Of a stretch of DNA of 64,000 nt, positions 35,102-43,682 are shown piece by piece. The position numbers were made by a program, and so were the translations under genes. How positions within the stretch are numbered: the stretch's first letter is position 1; every line of letters begins with the position of its first letter. Origin of the DNA: JANSWP01 sp041941305 (GTDB lineage Bacteria > Bacteroidota > Bacteroidia > Chitinophagales > Saprospiraceae); NCBI GenBank assembly GCA_041941305.1, contig JBGTQJ010000020.1, positions 1 to 64,000 of the forward strand. Reading direction: 5' to 3'. The notes under the pieces were generated by a model. That model worked only from the letters and a program-made list of their open reading frames with translations. It had not been told where the DNA came from and did no database searches.

Positions 35102-36064
35102 TTAAAACAAGCTTTGAATGACATTTTCCTCACTGATTCCTTCAGCTTCAGCTTTATAATTTCGAACGATTCTATGGCGAAGTACGTAATTGGCAATTGC
35201 CTGAACATCCTCAATGTCTGGTGAGTACTTTCCATTGATGGCTGCATGGCATTTTGCTCCAAGTACTAAATACTGAGAAGCCCTCGGTCCTGCACCCCAG
35301 GAAATATAATCATTCACCATTTCTGTGGCTCTTTCTGTATTTGGTCTCGTTTTGGTTGCCAAAGATACCGCATATTCCAAAACATTATCTGCAATAGGGA
35401 TCTTTCTAATCAATTGCTGGAATTCCAATATTTGAGCACCAGTCAATACATGCTTCAATTCATAATTCTGAATCGTCGTCGTATCTTTTACTACAGCTAT
35501 TTCTTCTTCATAAGTAGGATAATCCAGTGGAATGTTAAACATGAAGCGGTCTAACTGAGCTTCTGGCAGAGGGTAAGTCCCTTCCTGCTCTATCGGGTTT
35601 TGAGTCGCAAGTACAAAAAACGGAGAGGGGAGGGCATGAGGTACACCTGCTACCGTTACAGAACGCTCTTGCATCGCTTCCAACAATGCTGCTTGCGTCT
35701 TGGGAGGCGTACGGTTGATTTCATCAGCAAGGACAATATTGGAAAACAAAGGTCCTTTATTGAATTTGAATTGGCGATCTTCTCCCAAAATTTCTGAACC
35801 TGTAATATCAGAAGGCATCAGGTCAGGAGTAAATTGGATTCTTTTAAAATCCAAATCCAGCACTTCTGCGATTGTGCTGACCAAAAGTGTTTTTGCCAAA
35901 CCAGGTACTCCCACCAAAAGGCTGTGCCCATTACTGAACAAAGAGATGATCACCCCTTGAACAACTTCGTGTTGGCCAACGATTACTTTTGCTATTTCGC
36001 TTTTTAGGTCTTTATAAGATTGAGCAAGAGCGTCAACTGCTGCTACATCGGATTTATTTGCCAT
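35102..36064 (-). CDS. MoxR-family AAA+ ATPase
   Basis: From ATG 36064 (MANKSDVAAV) the product is 320 residues; an in-frame ATG at 36145 would add 27 residues without family similarity. Walker A is GVPGLAKT (52-59), Walker B VLADEINR (110-117), sensor 1 in VLATQNPIEQEGTYPLPEAQLDRF. MoxR ATPases act as chaperones for metal or cofactor loading and often sit with VWA and DUF58 genes; none follows here, because downstream is a terminator and the convergent reductase. Confidence 0.9.
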   Translation of the reverse strand: MANKSDVAAVDALAQSYKDLKSEIAKVIVGQHEVVQGVIISLFSNGHSLLVGVPGLAKTLLVSTIAEVLDLDFKRIQFTPDLMPSDITGSEILGEDRQFKFNKGPLFSNIVLADEINRTPPKTQAALLEAMQERSVTVAGVPHALPSPFFVLATQNPIEQEGTYPLPEAQLDRFMFNIPLDYPTYEEEIAVVKDTTTIQNYELKHVLTGAQILEFQQLIRKIPIADNVLEYAVSLATKTRPNTERATEMVNDYISWGAGPRASQYLVLGAKCHAAINGKYSPDIEDVQAIANYVLRHRIVRNYKAEAEGISEENVIQSLF

Positions 36065-36382
36065 TGAAGAAATTTTTTGGAATAAATAAAGAAAGGCATT
36101 GCGCTGTGCGCCGAGGTGATTTCTGTGATGTATATCCTCGCTCAAAGCTCTTTGCCCTGCATTTCAACTTTGAAAAAACGCCGCAAATATAAACATTGTT
36201 TTCAGACGCTTGAAGGTTTTCAAGTTTTGTGCCGAAAAGGATGGGATCTGGGTGCTGGTTTTTTGGTTTCTGGTCATCTGGTTATCTTGTTGCTGGTTTC
36301 TAGGCACTGGTTTACTGGTTGATGGGTAGTAAAGCTTATTTTAGGCATGGACAACCCCGCACCCCGCACCCAGCACCCAGGC
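36065..36382. other. Gap with CTGGTT word-repeat
   Basis: The stretch holds a cluster at about 36240-36325 built of CTGGTT, TTGGTTTC and GCTGG words, and an inverted counterpart at about 36353-36380 (CACCCCGCACCCAGCACCCAGG). TCTGGGTGCTGG pairs with the latter. No gene is seen. Confidence 0.6.
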
Positions 36383-36853
36383 CTAAACCGTTCCTCTATT
36401 TCTAACCCTCCAAACAGAGATCAACATTCTAAAAGGAAAAATAATGGCACATACCAGGCTCCCTACTCCAAAAAAGATATATTCTGAGCGGATGTAATTG
36501 AGCATTTGACTCCTTTTTGACAAGTTGAGATGCTTGACTAAATTTTCGATTCGGTCTTCATCTAAATAGACCTGGAAATAGTTGAGCTGATCAATTAAAT
36601 AAAAAGCCAAGGGGATGCATAAAAAAAGGAGGACAATTTTGAGTTTTTGATTCCAGGCGATGAAGGTATGCTTTAGTAAAAAAATATGCCTTCCCAAAGT
36701 AATAAAAACCAAAATAAAAATGATGTTGGGCCATAGGAATGGATAATTGTCAACAATTCTCAAAATTGGAAAAAGTGTTCCAATGATTACAACTATTGTA
36801 AACAGCCACCAAAAAAGTTCAAGACGAAGAATCGAAGATTTTGTTTGAGTCAT
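36383..36853 (-). CDS. Hypothetical small membrane protein
   Basis: 156 residues with four predicted membrane helices (about 12-32, 42-60, 70-88, 124-146) and a charged loop DEDRIENLVKHLNLSKRSQ between helices 3 and 4. No recognised family motif and no clear partner gene. The start MTQTKSS is the only one giving the first helix in full. Function unknown. Confidence 0.6.
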   Translation of the reverse strand: MTQTKSSILRLELFWWLFTIVVIIGTLFPILRIVDNYPFLWPNIIFILVFITLGRHIFLLKHTFIAWNQKLKIVLLFLCIPLAFYLIDQLNYFQVYLDEDRIENLVKHLNLSKRSQMLNYIRSEYIFFGVGSLVCAIIFPFRMLISVWRVRNRGTV

Positions 36854-37313
36854 TTGTTGTATTTTCAGGCGCCAAAATTAACTAGAGCTATGAAGGTTTG
36901 GAAACATTTTAAATAAAATAGAAGCGTTCTGAATTAGAATATCCTTTTTGTGATTTAAATATAGCTTCCGAGGATTTTTATAAATTTGTGGGCTTTTTTA
37001 AAGCATGACTGAAGAGAGAATTACTATTTTTCTCAAATCATCTTCACAAACACCTCTTGCGTACCATTGGCGGTTGATTTTTAATGTTGTCGTAATTGAG
37101 TAAGCTAATCTATTATTTCAGTTCCAAAAAAACCTGTTAGATAGTGCTATAGGAGCATGTTGGTATATGCCCCCTCACATCAAACACTATGCGATTGGAT
37201 CAAACAATACACAACGAATAAAACCAACTGAAAGATTTGATCATCTGCTAAATGACTTAACAAAACAATCTTTTCAGAACTGCCTAATGGTCCAGGAGGT
37301 GTTTCAGTTTTAT
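36854..37313. other. Gene-free stretch of about 460 bases
   Basis: AT-rich sequence without a convincing gene. A 14-codon minus-strand fragment at 37033-37077 (ending EVFVKMI then stop) resembles a protein C-terminus but has a stop directly upstream; it may be a relic. Confidence 0.5.
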
Positions 37314-37697
37314 TCATTTCTTTAAATCTTCAAAGAAGAAAATTGCATTTTTATTCAAATCATAAAACCCAAACTCTGTAGTTCCCCAGGGAGTGTTTTT
37401 TCGCAATTCCTTCACTACACCATTTGATTTGTACTCCTCAAATATGGGCAGTATGTTATCTACTTCTATCCGAATTTGAAAGCTCGTCATTTTTGCCATA
37501 TCCTCTGGAAATTGAAACTGCATGTGTAAAGAAATCTCCTGCCTGTTTAACACCGCGTAATTGATAGTCCCTTCTTCATACATACCGCTATTATAACCCA
37601 ATTTGAAACCTAATTTTTCTTCATACCATTTAATGTCGCGAACAACATCTGAAGATGGAAGAATGGGACTGATTTTTAGAAACTTTGTAGCAGACAT
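37314..37697 (-). CDS. VOC-superfamily protein (glyoxalase/bleomycin-resistance fold)
   Basis: 127 residues forming two beta-alpha-beta-beta-beta units: ISPILPSSDVVRDIKWYEEKLGFKLGYN in the first half and MTSFQIRIEVDNILPIFEEYKSNGV in the second, ending with NKNAIFFFEDLKK, as in the family. Metal-ligand positions are only partly clear. Members isomerise, cleave or bind small molecules; substrate unknown. It stands alone with the inverted-repeat element upstream. Confidence 0.8.
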   Translation of the reverse strand: MSATKFLKISPILPSSDVVRDIKWYEEKLGFKLGYNSGMYEEGTINYAVLNRQEISLHMQFQFPEDMAKMTSFQIRIEVDNILPIFEEYKSNGVVKELRKNTPWGTTEFGFYDLNKNAIFFFEDLKK

Positions 37698-37747
37698 AAT
37701 GTAAAAATTGGGGGTGGTTTTAGTTATGGATCGTTTTCAAAATTAAT

Positions 37748-37832
37748 TACAGTAGACTTTATTCGAAAAGATTTTGTAAGGGAAGCCGTCAACCGTCTGC
37801 CGTTTACCGTCAACCGAATAAAGTCTACTGTA
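37748..37832. repeat. 85-bp element with perfect 18-bp terminal inverted repeats
   Basis: TACAGTAGACTTTATTCG (37748-37765) and its exact inverse complement (37815-37832) bracket 49 bases that contain CCGTCAACCG, TCTGCCG and TTTACCG words. It looks like a miniature inverted-repeat element or a structured leader. No target-site duplication is clear. Confidence 0.65.
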
Positions 37833-37908
37833 TTAAGCCATACAATATAGAATTAGACCTAAATTGGTTAATTCGTCAATAAGAAGCAAAATAAGCCAAT
37901 TTTCTATT

Positions 37909-37916
37909 TACTTTTG
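37909..37916 (+). promoter_or_regulatory. Candidate -7 box for the outer-membrane protein gene
   Basis: TACTTTTG followed by CCGCC matches the Bacteroidota TAnnTTTG box. It lies 135 bases upstream of the ATG at 38051, leaving a leader that contains a word-repeat hairpin. A well-placed -33 TTG was not found. Confidence 0.35.
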
Positions 37917-37958
37917 CCGCCCAATAAAGCAGCAAAAACGCCAGATGAGAACTCCTTT

Positions 37959-38043
37959 AGGTATGTCTTCATGTGTTTGTGGGTTTAGGTGTTTATGATA
38001 ATACTTAAAAATCTTGATACCTAAATACACAAACACAAATCTT
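37959..38043. repeat. GTGTTTGTG/TTTAGGT word-repeat hairpin
   Basis: Left arm words TTTAGGTAT, GTGTTTGTG and GTTTAGGTG are followed by an inverted right arm (ATACCTAAATACACAAACAC). About 26 bases can pair imperfectly. The cluster ends 7 bases before the ATG at 38051. Confidence 0.65.
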
Positions 38044-38050
38044 TTAAACC

Positions 38051-38779
38051 ATGCGAAAAGTTCAAGTACTATTACTCTCCTTATTTATCTCATTTTCCAT
38101 TTCAGCTCAGGATATTTGGCTTGAAGCTAGTCTGAAAGGCGGTTATGGATTGTCTTTTTTGTTGAATAAAAACATTTCTGATGATGCATCTTATAAGTAT
38201 CAATTGACTACTGCATATGGTGTAGGTGGTAGGTTCGCAGTCAATTTTGGACCTTTCAACGGTATTTCTGTAGAAGCAATGTACAATAAGTTAGGTCAGG
38301 ATTTTACTTATAATGTAGGTGCAACGCCCGGTGTAGATTTTTCCAATAAGCTTGAATGGTCAACCGTTGATGCTTACCTACTCTACAGATACATTAGAAA
38401 TCGAATTTATGTAGAACTAGGGCCTATGTATTCTTTTGTGCAAAGTGTTGATCAATCTGATGCTGGAGTCCCGCTTTCCCAACCTGAATTATTGTATGAG
38501 GAAAACTACTTTTCAGGTGTTTTTGGTTGGGGAGGTTATGTAGCTGGTTCCAACACCTTTTCATTAGGAATCGGAATGCGCTTGCATTATTCTTTTTCTG
38601 ACTTTGTCAATTCCGATGGAGAAAAGGCAGGGGCTCCAAATATTGTCCGAGATGAAATATATGATTCTTACGAATCCTCAAATCCTGCATTTGTATTGTT
38701 TATGGTGGAATTGAATTTCGGAATTGGACGATTTGCCAAAACTGCTTGTCACGAGCGTATGAAATTTTTTAGAAGATAA
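38051..38779 (+). CDS. Outer-membrane beta-barrel (porin-like) protein
   Basis: 242 residues. Signal peptide MRKVQVLLLSLFISFSISAQ, then alternating amphipathic strands with many aromatic ends, such as YLLYRYIRNRIYVELGPMY, and a C-terminal region VLFMVELNFGIGRF. This matches small Bacteroidota barrels of the porin-family or OmpW-like type (8-10 strands). No ligand can be named. It has its own promoter-like box and a strong terminator. Confidence 0.78.
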   Translation: MRKVQVLLLSLFISFSISAQDIWLEASLKGGYGLSFLLNKNISDDASYKYQLTTAYGVGGRFAVNFGPFNGISVEAMYNKLGQDFTYNVGATPGVDFSNKLEWSTVDAYLLYRYIRNRIYVELGPMYSFVQSVDQSDAGVPLSQPELLYEENYFSGVFGWGGYVAGSNTFSLGIGMRLHYSFSDFVNSDGEKAGAPNIVRDEIYDSYESSNPAFVLFMVELNFGIGRFAKTACHERMKFFRR

Positions 38780-38831
38780 GTAATAATTGTTGTCAAGGAC
38801 TTATGGCGAAATAGGTCGCGGAAATTCATTT

Positions 38832-38870
38832 CAAAAGGGAAAGTTGATAAAAAACTTTCCCTTTTGTATT
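38832..38870 (+). terminator. Terminator after the outer-membrane protein gene
   Basis: A perfect 14-bp stem (38832-38845 with 38853-38866) and 7-nt loop, ending in a T-rich arm, lies about 50 bases past the stop. Confidence 0.75.
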
Positions 38871-38897
38871 CGGTTATAATCGCACCGCTTACCTTTG
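38864..38897 (+). promoter_or_regulatory. Candidate promoter for purF
   Basis: TTG at 38864-38866 and TACCTTTG at 38890-38897 are 23 nt apart, near the upper limit for the -33/-7 pair. It overlaps the end of the preceding terminator. Confidence 0.4.
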
Positions 38898-38938
38898 CAC
38901 CGTTCGATCTTTACACACCACAAACATCCGAAATCAAT

Positions 38939-39016
38939 AATTCTGAATTTTAAATGATAGAATTTGGGATGGCACAACAGCCTGCCTTTCAAAATTCGAA
39001 ATTTGTCATTTAAGAT
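38939..39016. repeat. Word-repeat hairpin in the purF leader
   Basis: TTTTAAATGATAGAATTT in the left arm matches, with few changes, the inverse complement of AAATTTGTCATTTAAGA in the right arm. The loop carries GGCACAACAGCCTGCC. It ends 22 bases before the purF ATG. Confidence 0.55.
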
Positions 39017-39038
39017 TAAATAGAAAGAAAATCCTCAC

Positions 39039-40943
39039 ATGAGTGACTTTATCAAACATGAATGCGGCATTGCAATGGTTCGACTACTCAAGCCATTGGA
39101 TTTTTATATTAAAAAATATGGGACTCCTCTTTATGGTATTCAGAAGTTGAATTTGCTGATGAACAAGCAACGGAATCGTGGGCAGGATGGAGCTGGAGTA
39201 GCCACGATCAAACTGAATGCCACACCGGGGATGAAATACATTGATAGAAAGCGTGTAGATGGAGTTGGTTCTATCAAAAAGATCTTTGACGAGATTTATA
39301 AAAATTTTAACGGCAAGCATAAGCGGGAAAAAAGAATAATGGATCCTGAGTGGTTGAAAATGAATATGCCTTTTGCTGGGGAATTGCTGCTTGGACATCT
39401 GCGCTATGGCACTCATGGAAAAAATAGTAAGAAAAATTGTCACCCATTTCATCGTAGAAATAATTGGATTACCAGGAACCTGGTCATTGCCGGAAACTTC
39501 AATTTAACCAATGTAGATGACCTGTTTGACAAATTGGTCACTTATGGTCAATATCCTAATGAGCGATCTGATACGATTACTGTTTTGGAAAAATTAGGCC
39601 ATTTTCTGGATGATGAAGTACAGCGACTCTTTACCTGGTACAAACCGGAAGGTTATTCCAGTCAGGAAATCAATGAACTGATATTTGAAAACTTAGATAT
39701 CCAAAGATTGTTGAAAAGGGCTACCAAAGAATTTGACGGAGGTTATACTATGGCAGGAATGATAGGGCATGGGGATGCTTTTGTGATGCGCGATCCATCT
39801 GGAATTCGTCCGGCATTTTATTACCACGATGATGAAGTCGCTGTTGTGGCTTCTGAGCGTCCAGCCATTCAAACAGCCTTTGATGTACATGTTACAAAAG
39901 TCAATGAATTGCCTCCAGCAAATGCTTTCGTCATCAAGCGTTGTGGAAAAGTATCCATTCGGCCAGTAAAAGAAAAATTGGAACGGAAGGCTTGCTCCTT
40001 TGAGCGCATTTATTTTTCAAGAGGAACGGACCACGATATTTATTTGGAACGGAAAAAGTTGGGCGAAAACCTGGTGTCGAGGGTTTTGAAAGCGGTGAAT
40101 TACGATTTCGAAAATACAGTTTTTGCCTTTGTTCCCAATACAGCTGAATCCGCTTTTTTGGGTTTTGTAAAAGGCATAGATAAAGAACTCAACAAACGCA
40201 AACAAAAAGCAATAATTAAATATTGCAAAGATGGTACATTGAAACAAAAAAAGCTGGATAAAATCATGTCCCAAACGCCTCGTGTGGAAAAAATAGTCGT
40301 GAAAGATGAAAAATTGCGCACTTTCATTACGGCTGATAGTTCCAGGGGGAATATGGTATCCCATGCCTATGATGTTACCTATGGGATAGTGAAAAACGAA
40401 AAAGATACATTGATTCTTCTGGATGATTCCATCGTAAGAGGCACTACCTTAAAGAATAGCATTATCAGCATTGTTTCGAGATTGCGACCCAAAAAAATCA
40501 TTATTGTTTCATCTGCTCCTCAAATTCGTTACCCTGATTGCTATGGTATTGATATGTCCAAAATGAAGGATTTCGTAGCGTTCCGTGCTTTGGTGGAATT
40601 GCTCAAAGAAAACGGAAAAGAGCACTTACTTAAAGAAACTTATAAACGTTGCAAAGCTCAATTGAAAAAACCTATTGAAAAAATCTCCAATGAGGTTCAG
40701 GTGCTATATGAAGAGTTCGATTACGAAACTATCTCCAAAAAAATAGCAGAAATCGTCACCCCAGAGGGTATTAAGCCTAAAGTGGAAGTCATCTATCAAA
40801 CCCTTGAAGGACTGCATGACGCTTGCCCGAATCATACTGGAGACTGGTATTTTTCAGGAAACTATCCAACGCCAGGAGGCAATAAAGTAGTAAACAAAGC
40901 TTTTGTGAATTATATTGAAGGAAGAGATGAGCGGGCTTATTAA
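39039..40943 (+). CDS. purF: Amidophosphoribosyltransferase, long form
   Basis: 634 residues, about 130 longer than the E. coli enzyme. The N-terminal glutaminase domain has the nucleophile candidate Cys9 (KHECGIAMV) after eight residues that would have to be removed. LGHLRYGTHG and RNRGQDGAG are class II amidotransferase motifs. The PRTase domain has CSFERIYFSRG and the PRPP loop LILLDDSIVRGTT. Extra length comes from insertions such as 85-110 and a lysine-rich stretch (about 385-410). It makes phosphoribosylamine in purine synthesis. It stands alone, not in a pur operon. Confidence 0.88.
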   Translation: MSDFIKHECGIAMVRLLKPLDFYIKKYGTPLYGIQKLNLLMNKQRNRGQDGAGVATIKLNATPGMKYIDRKRVDGVGSIKKIFDEIYKNFNGKHKREKRIMDPEWLKMNMPFAGELLLGHLRYGTHGKNSKKNCHPFHRRNNWITRNLVIAGNFNLTNVDDLFDKLVTYGQYPNERSDTITVLEKLGHFLDDEVQRLFTWYKPEGYSSQEINELIFENLDIQRLLKRATKEFDGGYTMAGMIGHGDAFVMRDPSGIRPAFYYHDDEVAVVASERPAIQTAFDVHVTKVNELPPANAFVIKRCGKVSIRPVKEKLERKACSFERIYFSRGTDHDIYLERKKLGENLVSRVLKAVNYDFENTVFAFVPNTAESAFLGFVKGIDKELNKRKQKAIIKYCKDGTLKQKKLDKIMSQTPRVEKIVVKDEKLRTFITADSSRGNMVSHAYDVTYGIVKNEKDTLILLDDSIVRGTTLKNSIISIVSRLRPKKIIIVSSAPQIRYPDCYGIDMSKMKDFVAFRALVELLKENGKEHLLKETYKRCKAQLKKPIEKISNEVQVLYEEFDYETISKKIAEIVTPEGIKPKVEVIYQTLEGLHDACPNHTGDWYFSGNYPTPGGNKVVNKAFVNYIEGRDERAY

Positions 40944-40945
40944 AT

Positions 40946-42340
40946 TCAATTATGCTGAAAATACTTGCTAAACATTAAAAATAGTATTCCGCAAACCAAC
41001 CAGGCAGGGAGTGTCAAAAAAGACAAAAACACACCTTGTGATACAGAGATGAAATAAAACACTCCAAAACTTAGCCCCCAAGCTAGTAGCACAGATAAAT
41101 TAAAAGAAATGCCAGCTTGTTCGGCATAATTTTTAGCTATGCCCACTTTTTTGGCAAAGAAATGTTCGAAAACAATAATGGCGCCCACTGGTGCGAGTAT
41201 GAACCCATAAAGCGCAACAAAACCCAATAGCTTCATCGCAAAAGCTGGGAACAAGCCAGCAATGGTGGCAATCGTCCCTGCCAGAATGGTCATCCAAAAA
41301 GTAGAAGTTTTTGGCAATATCGCCTGGAATGCCAAACCAGCACGATAAATGGTAGGATTGGCAGTTGTCCAACCAGCAATGATGACGGCGATAATTCCAA
41401 AAAAGCCAATTGCATTGTAGGCGAGCGGTCCGGGTGCAACAGGAGGCGCTTCACTGTTCGCCAAAAAACCCTGCGCTTCTGCTGATTTGAGGTAAACTGC
41501 ATATAGCAAAGCAGCTGCTATCCAGGCAATGTAATGACCAATGTACATGCCTGCAGCGGTCGTCCATCCCGATTTGGCACTTTTGGCGTATCTGAAAACA
41601 GTTAAATCAGACATGCCAATGTGCATTGCCGCATTGCAAAACCAGGACCAAAGGACCACATGCCAGAAAGTGTATTTGATTTGCCCGGGAAAAGGCGCTG
41701 TACCTTCACCCCAGATATTCCAGAAATCAGTGAGACTTTTTACCTCCAGCTGCCCTAGAGCCACAACTCCACATGCAATAAAAGCCAATACAATCATAGG
41801 TGCCATCCAATTGGCTGCTTTTGAAACGGCATTGTAACCTTTTGCTGCAACAATGGCTATCACAGCACCAACTATCAAAACTATCACCACCCAGGTAGTA
41901 CTATTCGGCATCGTATCACTCAGTTTCGGCATGTCCATATCAAATGGCACCCCGACAGCTGTGGCGGAGACCGTAATCATTGCACCAGCTAAAAAACAAA
42001 ACAAGATACCATTTGCTACATTGTAGAATTTGACAAGGTTTTTCCCGCAAATTTTTTCCAATTGATAATACAAAGTCAGCCGATTTTTGACCGCTATTTC
42101 AGCTGTGAGAAATCGCCAACTCAAGACAGCCAGAAAATTACCCAGTAACAATCCAACAATTAAATCAAAAGCACTCACGCCTGCAGTAAGGAAAAGCGGA
42201 CCTATCATGAATTCAGTGCCCGCAGCATGTTCGCCAGCATACATTCCAAGGAAGCTTTTCCAGCCTTTTTGATCGGAAGAGGGGATGGGCTGTCTTTCAA
42301 ATTCTTGTGTTGTAATGGCTTGTTGGTTTTCGTTTATCAT
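40946..42340 (-). CDS. NCS1-type purine/cytosine permease-like transporter
   Basis: 464 residues with about 12 helices. The N-terminal block GMYAGEHAAGTEFMIGPLFLTAGVS and the helix-6/7 region resemble the nucleobase:cation symporter-1 (CodB-like) family. Substrates in the family include cytosine, purines, hydantoin and thiamine precursors; none can be chosen here. It begins 45 bases after the flavin oxidase gene on the same strand, so the two are probably co-transcribed and may share a substrate. Confidence 0.8.
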   Translation of the reverse strand: MINENQQAITTQEFERQPIPSSDQKGWKSFLGMYAGEHAAGTEFMIGPLFLTAGVSAFDLIVGLLLGNFLAVLSWRFLTAEIAVKNRLTLYYQLEKICGKNLVKFYNVANGILFCFLAGAMITVSATAVGVPFDMDMPKLSDTMPNSTTWVVIVLIVGAVIAIVAAKGYNAVSKAANWMAPMIVLAFIACGVVALGQLEVKSLTDFWNIWGEGTAPFPGQIKYTFWHVVLWSWFCNAAMHIGMSDLTVFRYAKSAKSGWTTAAGMYIGHYIAWIAAALLYAVYLKSAEAQGFLANSEAPPVAPGPLAYNAIGFFGIIAVIIAGWTTANPTIYRAGLAFQAILPKTSTFWMTILAGTIATIAGLFPAFAMKLLGFVALYGFILAPVGAIIVFEHFFAKKVGIAKNYAEQAGISFNLSVLLAWGLSFGVFYFISVSQGVFLSFLTLPAWLVCGILFLMFSKYFQHN

Positions 42341-42385
42341 GTTAAGCCTATATTTTTATCAAAAAACTCCAGGTACAATTTGACC

Positions 42386-43651
42386 TCATTGCTTATTCAA
42401 CCTAAAAACTTCATCTAATTCTGATACTTTTTTATCCAAAAGGATTCGATTTGCCACATATTCGCCTAAAGCTGGTCCGTGTTTGAAGCCATGCCCTGAA
42501 CCAGCACATAAAAACCATACATTTTTAATTTGGGGATGTTGGTCTACAATAAAGTGTTCATCAGAACTAAAGGTCAATTGACAGACGCGATCTTCCAAAA
42601 TCGGTTGGTCTTTGAGTCCTGGAAACCGTTTGGCTAAAAAAGCACGTGTTCTTTTGACTTCATAAGGATTGATAAATCGGTCGTCCTCATCCATGTCAAT
42701 GGAGTTATTGTCTGGCCAAGGTGCTACTTTTAAACCCCGCCCTCTAATGTCTGGCATGCCGTAATATCTGCTGTCTTCTTTGTTGGCAAAAATCCAAACA
42801 GGAAAATTGGGATAAGTATATCGGTCATCTCCAGGCACTGAACCAACAAACAAAACATCTCTTCTGACGACGCTTAATTGTGTGGCAAAGATTCCTGGAA
42901 ATAATTTGCCCATCCAGGGACCACAGGCAAAAATGTAGGTGCCAGATGTTTGTAATTCCTTTTCATTCAGGGTGATATTTTGGAGCATTCCTGCATTGGC
43001 TTTTCCAGGCATCGCCTTAGCTATTTTTAAAGTACCTCCTTTTTTCACAAATTGCTCTCCAACAATACGACATGCTTCTCTTGCCATCAAGGTGCTACCA
43101 CCTGCACCTCCTGGAAAATATAAACCACCTTCCAAACCTTCATAGTTGATTTGCGGCCAGCGGTATTTCAATTCTTCCACATTCAAAATTTCTCCTTCAA
43201 TGTCAAATGCACTCAAACGTTTTTTGGCGGCTCTGGCTTTTGCTAGATAGGCATCATCTCCCAAAGTCAGCCTACCAGTAGGATACATGAATTCACAAGC
43301 CCATTCTCGTTGCCATTGTTGCCACAATTCGTAAGCCCGAATATTCATTCTCGTATACATCAAACGGTCACCATAATCAGCTCTCAATATACGCGATTCA
43401 CCTCCAGAACTGGCTCGCGAATTACCTGGTCCGAAGGCATCTACCAGCGTTACTTTCGCTCCCAGTTCTTGCAAATAAAATGCTGTCCAGACACCAAATA
43501 CTCCTGCACCAATCACGGTTACATCACGCGTTTCCTTTGTCTGTACCTTAATGGAATTGCTTTCGATTTGTGTACCTTTTCCAAAAGCGGTAGCCGTCGT
43601 AGCAGCTAAAGTCGCTCCGAGACTTGTTTTGATGAATTTTCGTCTTCGCAT
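42386..43651 (-). CDS. Tat-exported FAD-dependent amine oxidase (DAO family)
   Basis: 421 residues. A twin-arginine signal MRRRKFIKTSLGATLAATTA is followed by a dinucleotide-binding motif VIGAGVFGVWTAFYL (about 45-59) and DAO-family blocks (GNSRASSGGESRILR; a C-terminal GSGHGFKHGPALGEYVAN flavin-contact region). It resembles monomeric sarcosine oxidase and N-methyl-amino-acid oxidases, including the conserved GHGFK. Location after Tat export would be periplasmic. It lies upstream of the NCS1 permease and 31 bases downstream of the large ATPase gene. Confidence 0.85.
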   Translation of the reverse strand: MRRRKFIKTSLGATLAATTATAFGKGTQIESNSIKVQTKETRDVTVIGAGVFGVWTAFYLQELGAKVTLVDAFGPGNSRASSGGESRILRADYGDRLMYTRMNIRAYELWQQWQREWACEFMYPTGRLTLGDDAYLAKARAAKKRLSAFDIEGEILNVEELKYRWPQINYEGLEGGLYFPGGAGGSTLMAREACRIVGEQFVKKGGTLKIAKAMPGKANAGMLQNITLNEKELQTSGTYIFACGPWMGKLFPGIFATQLSVVRRDVLFVGSVPGDDRYTYPNFPVWIFANKEDSRYYGMPDIRGRGLKVAPWPDNNSIDMDEDDRFINPYEVKRTRAFLAKRFPGLKDQPILEDRVCQLTFSSDEHFIVDQHPQIKNVWFLCAGSGHGFKHGPALGEYVANRILLDKKVSELDEVFRLNKQ

Positions 43652-43682
43652 AATTTGTAGCTGGTGGTTTTTGTGAAGTTTT

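Noticed and set aside
37033..37077. Minus-strand C-terminal-like fragment ending EVFVKMI
   Set aside because: Only 14 codons with a stop just upstream; too short to call a relic gene with confidence.
37005..37103. A 32-codon + strand frame starting MTEERITIFLK
   Set aside because: No promoter, no motif, and it overlaps the fragment on the other strand.
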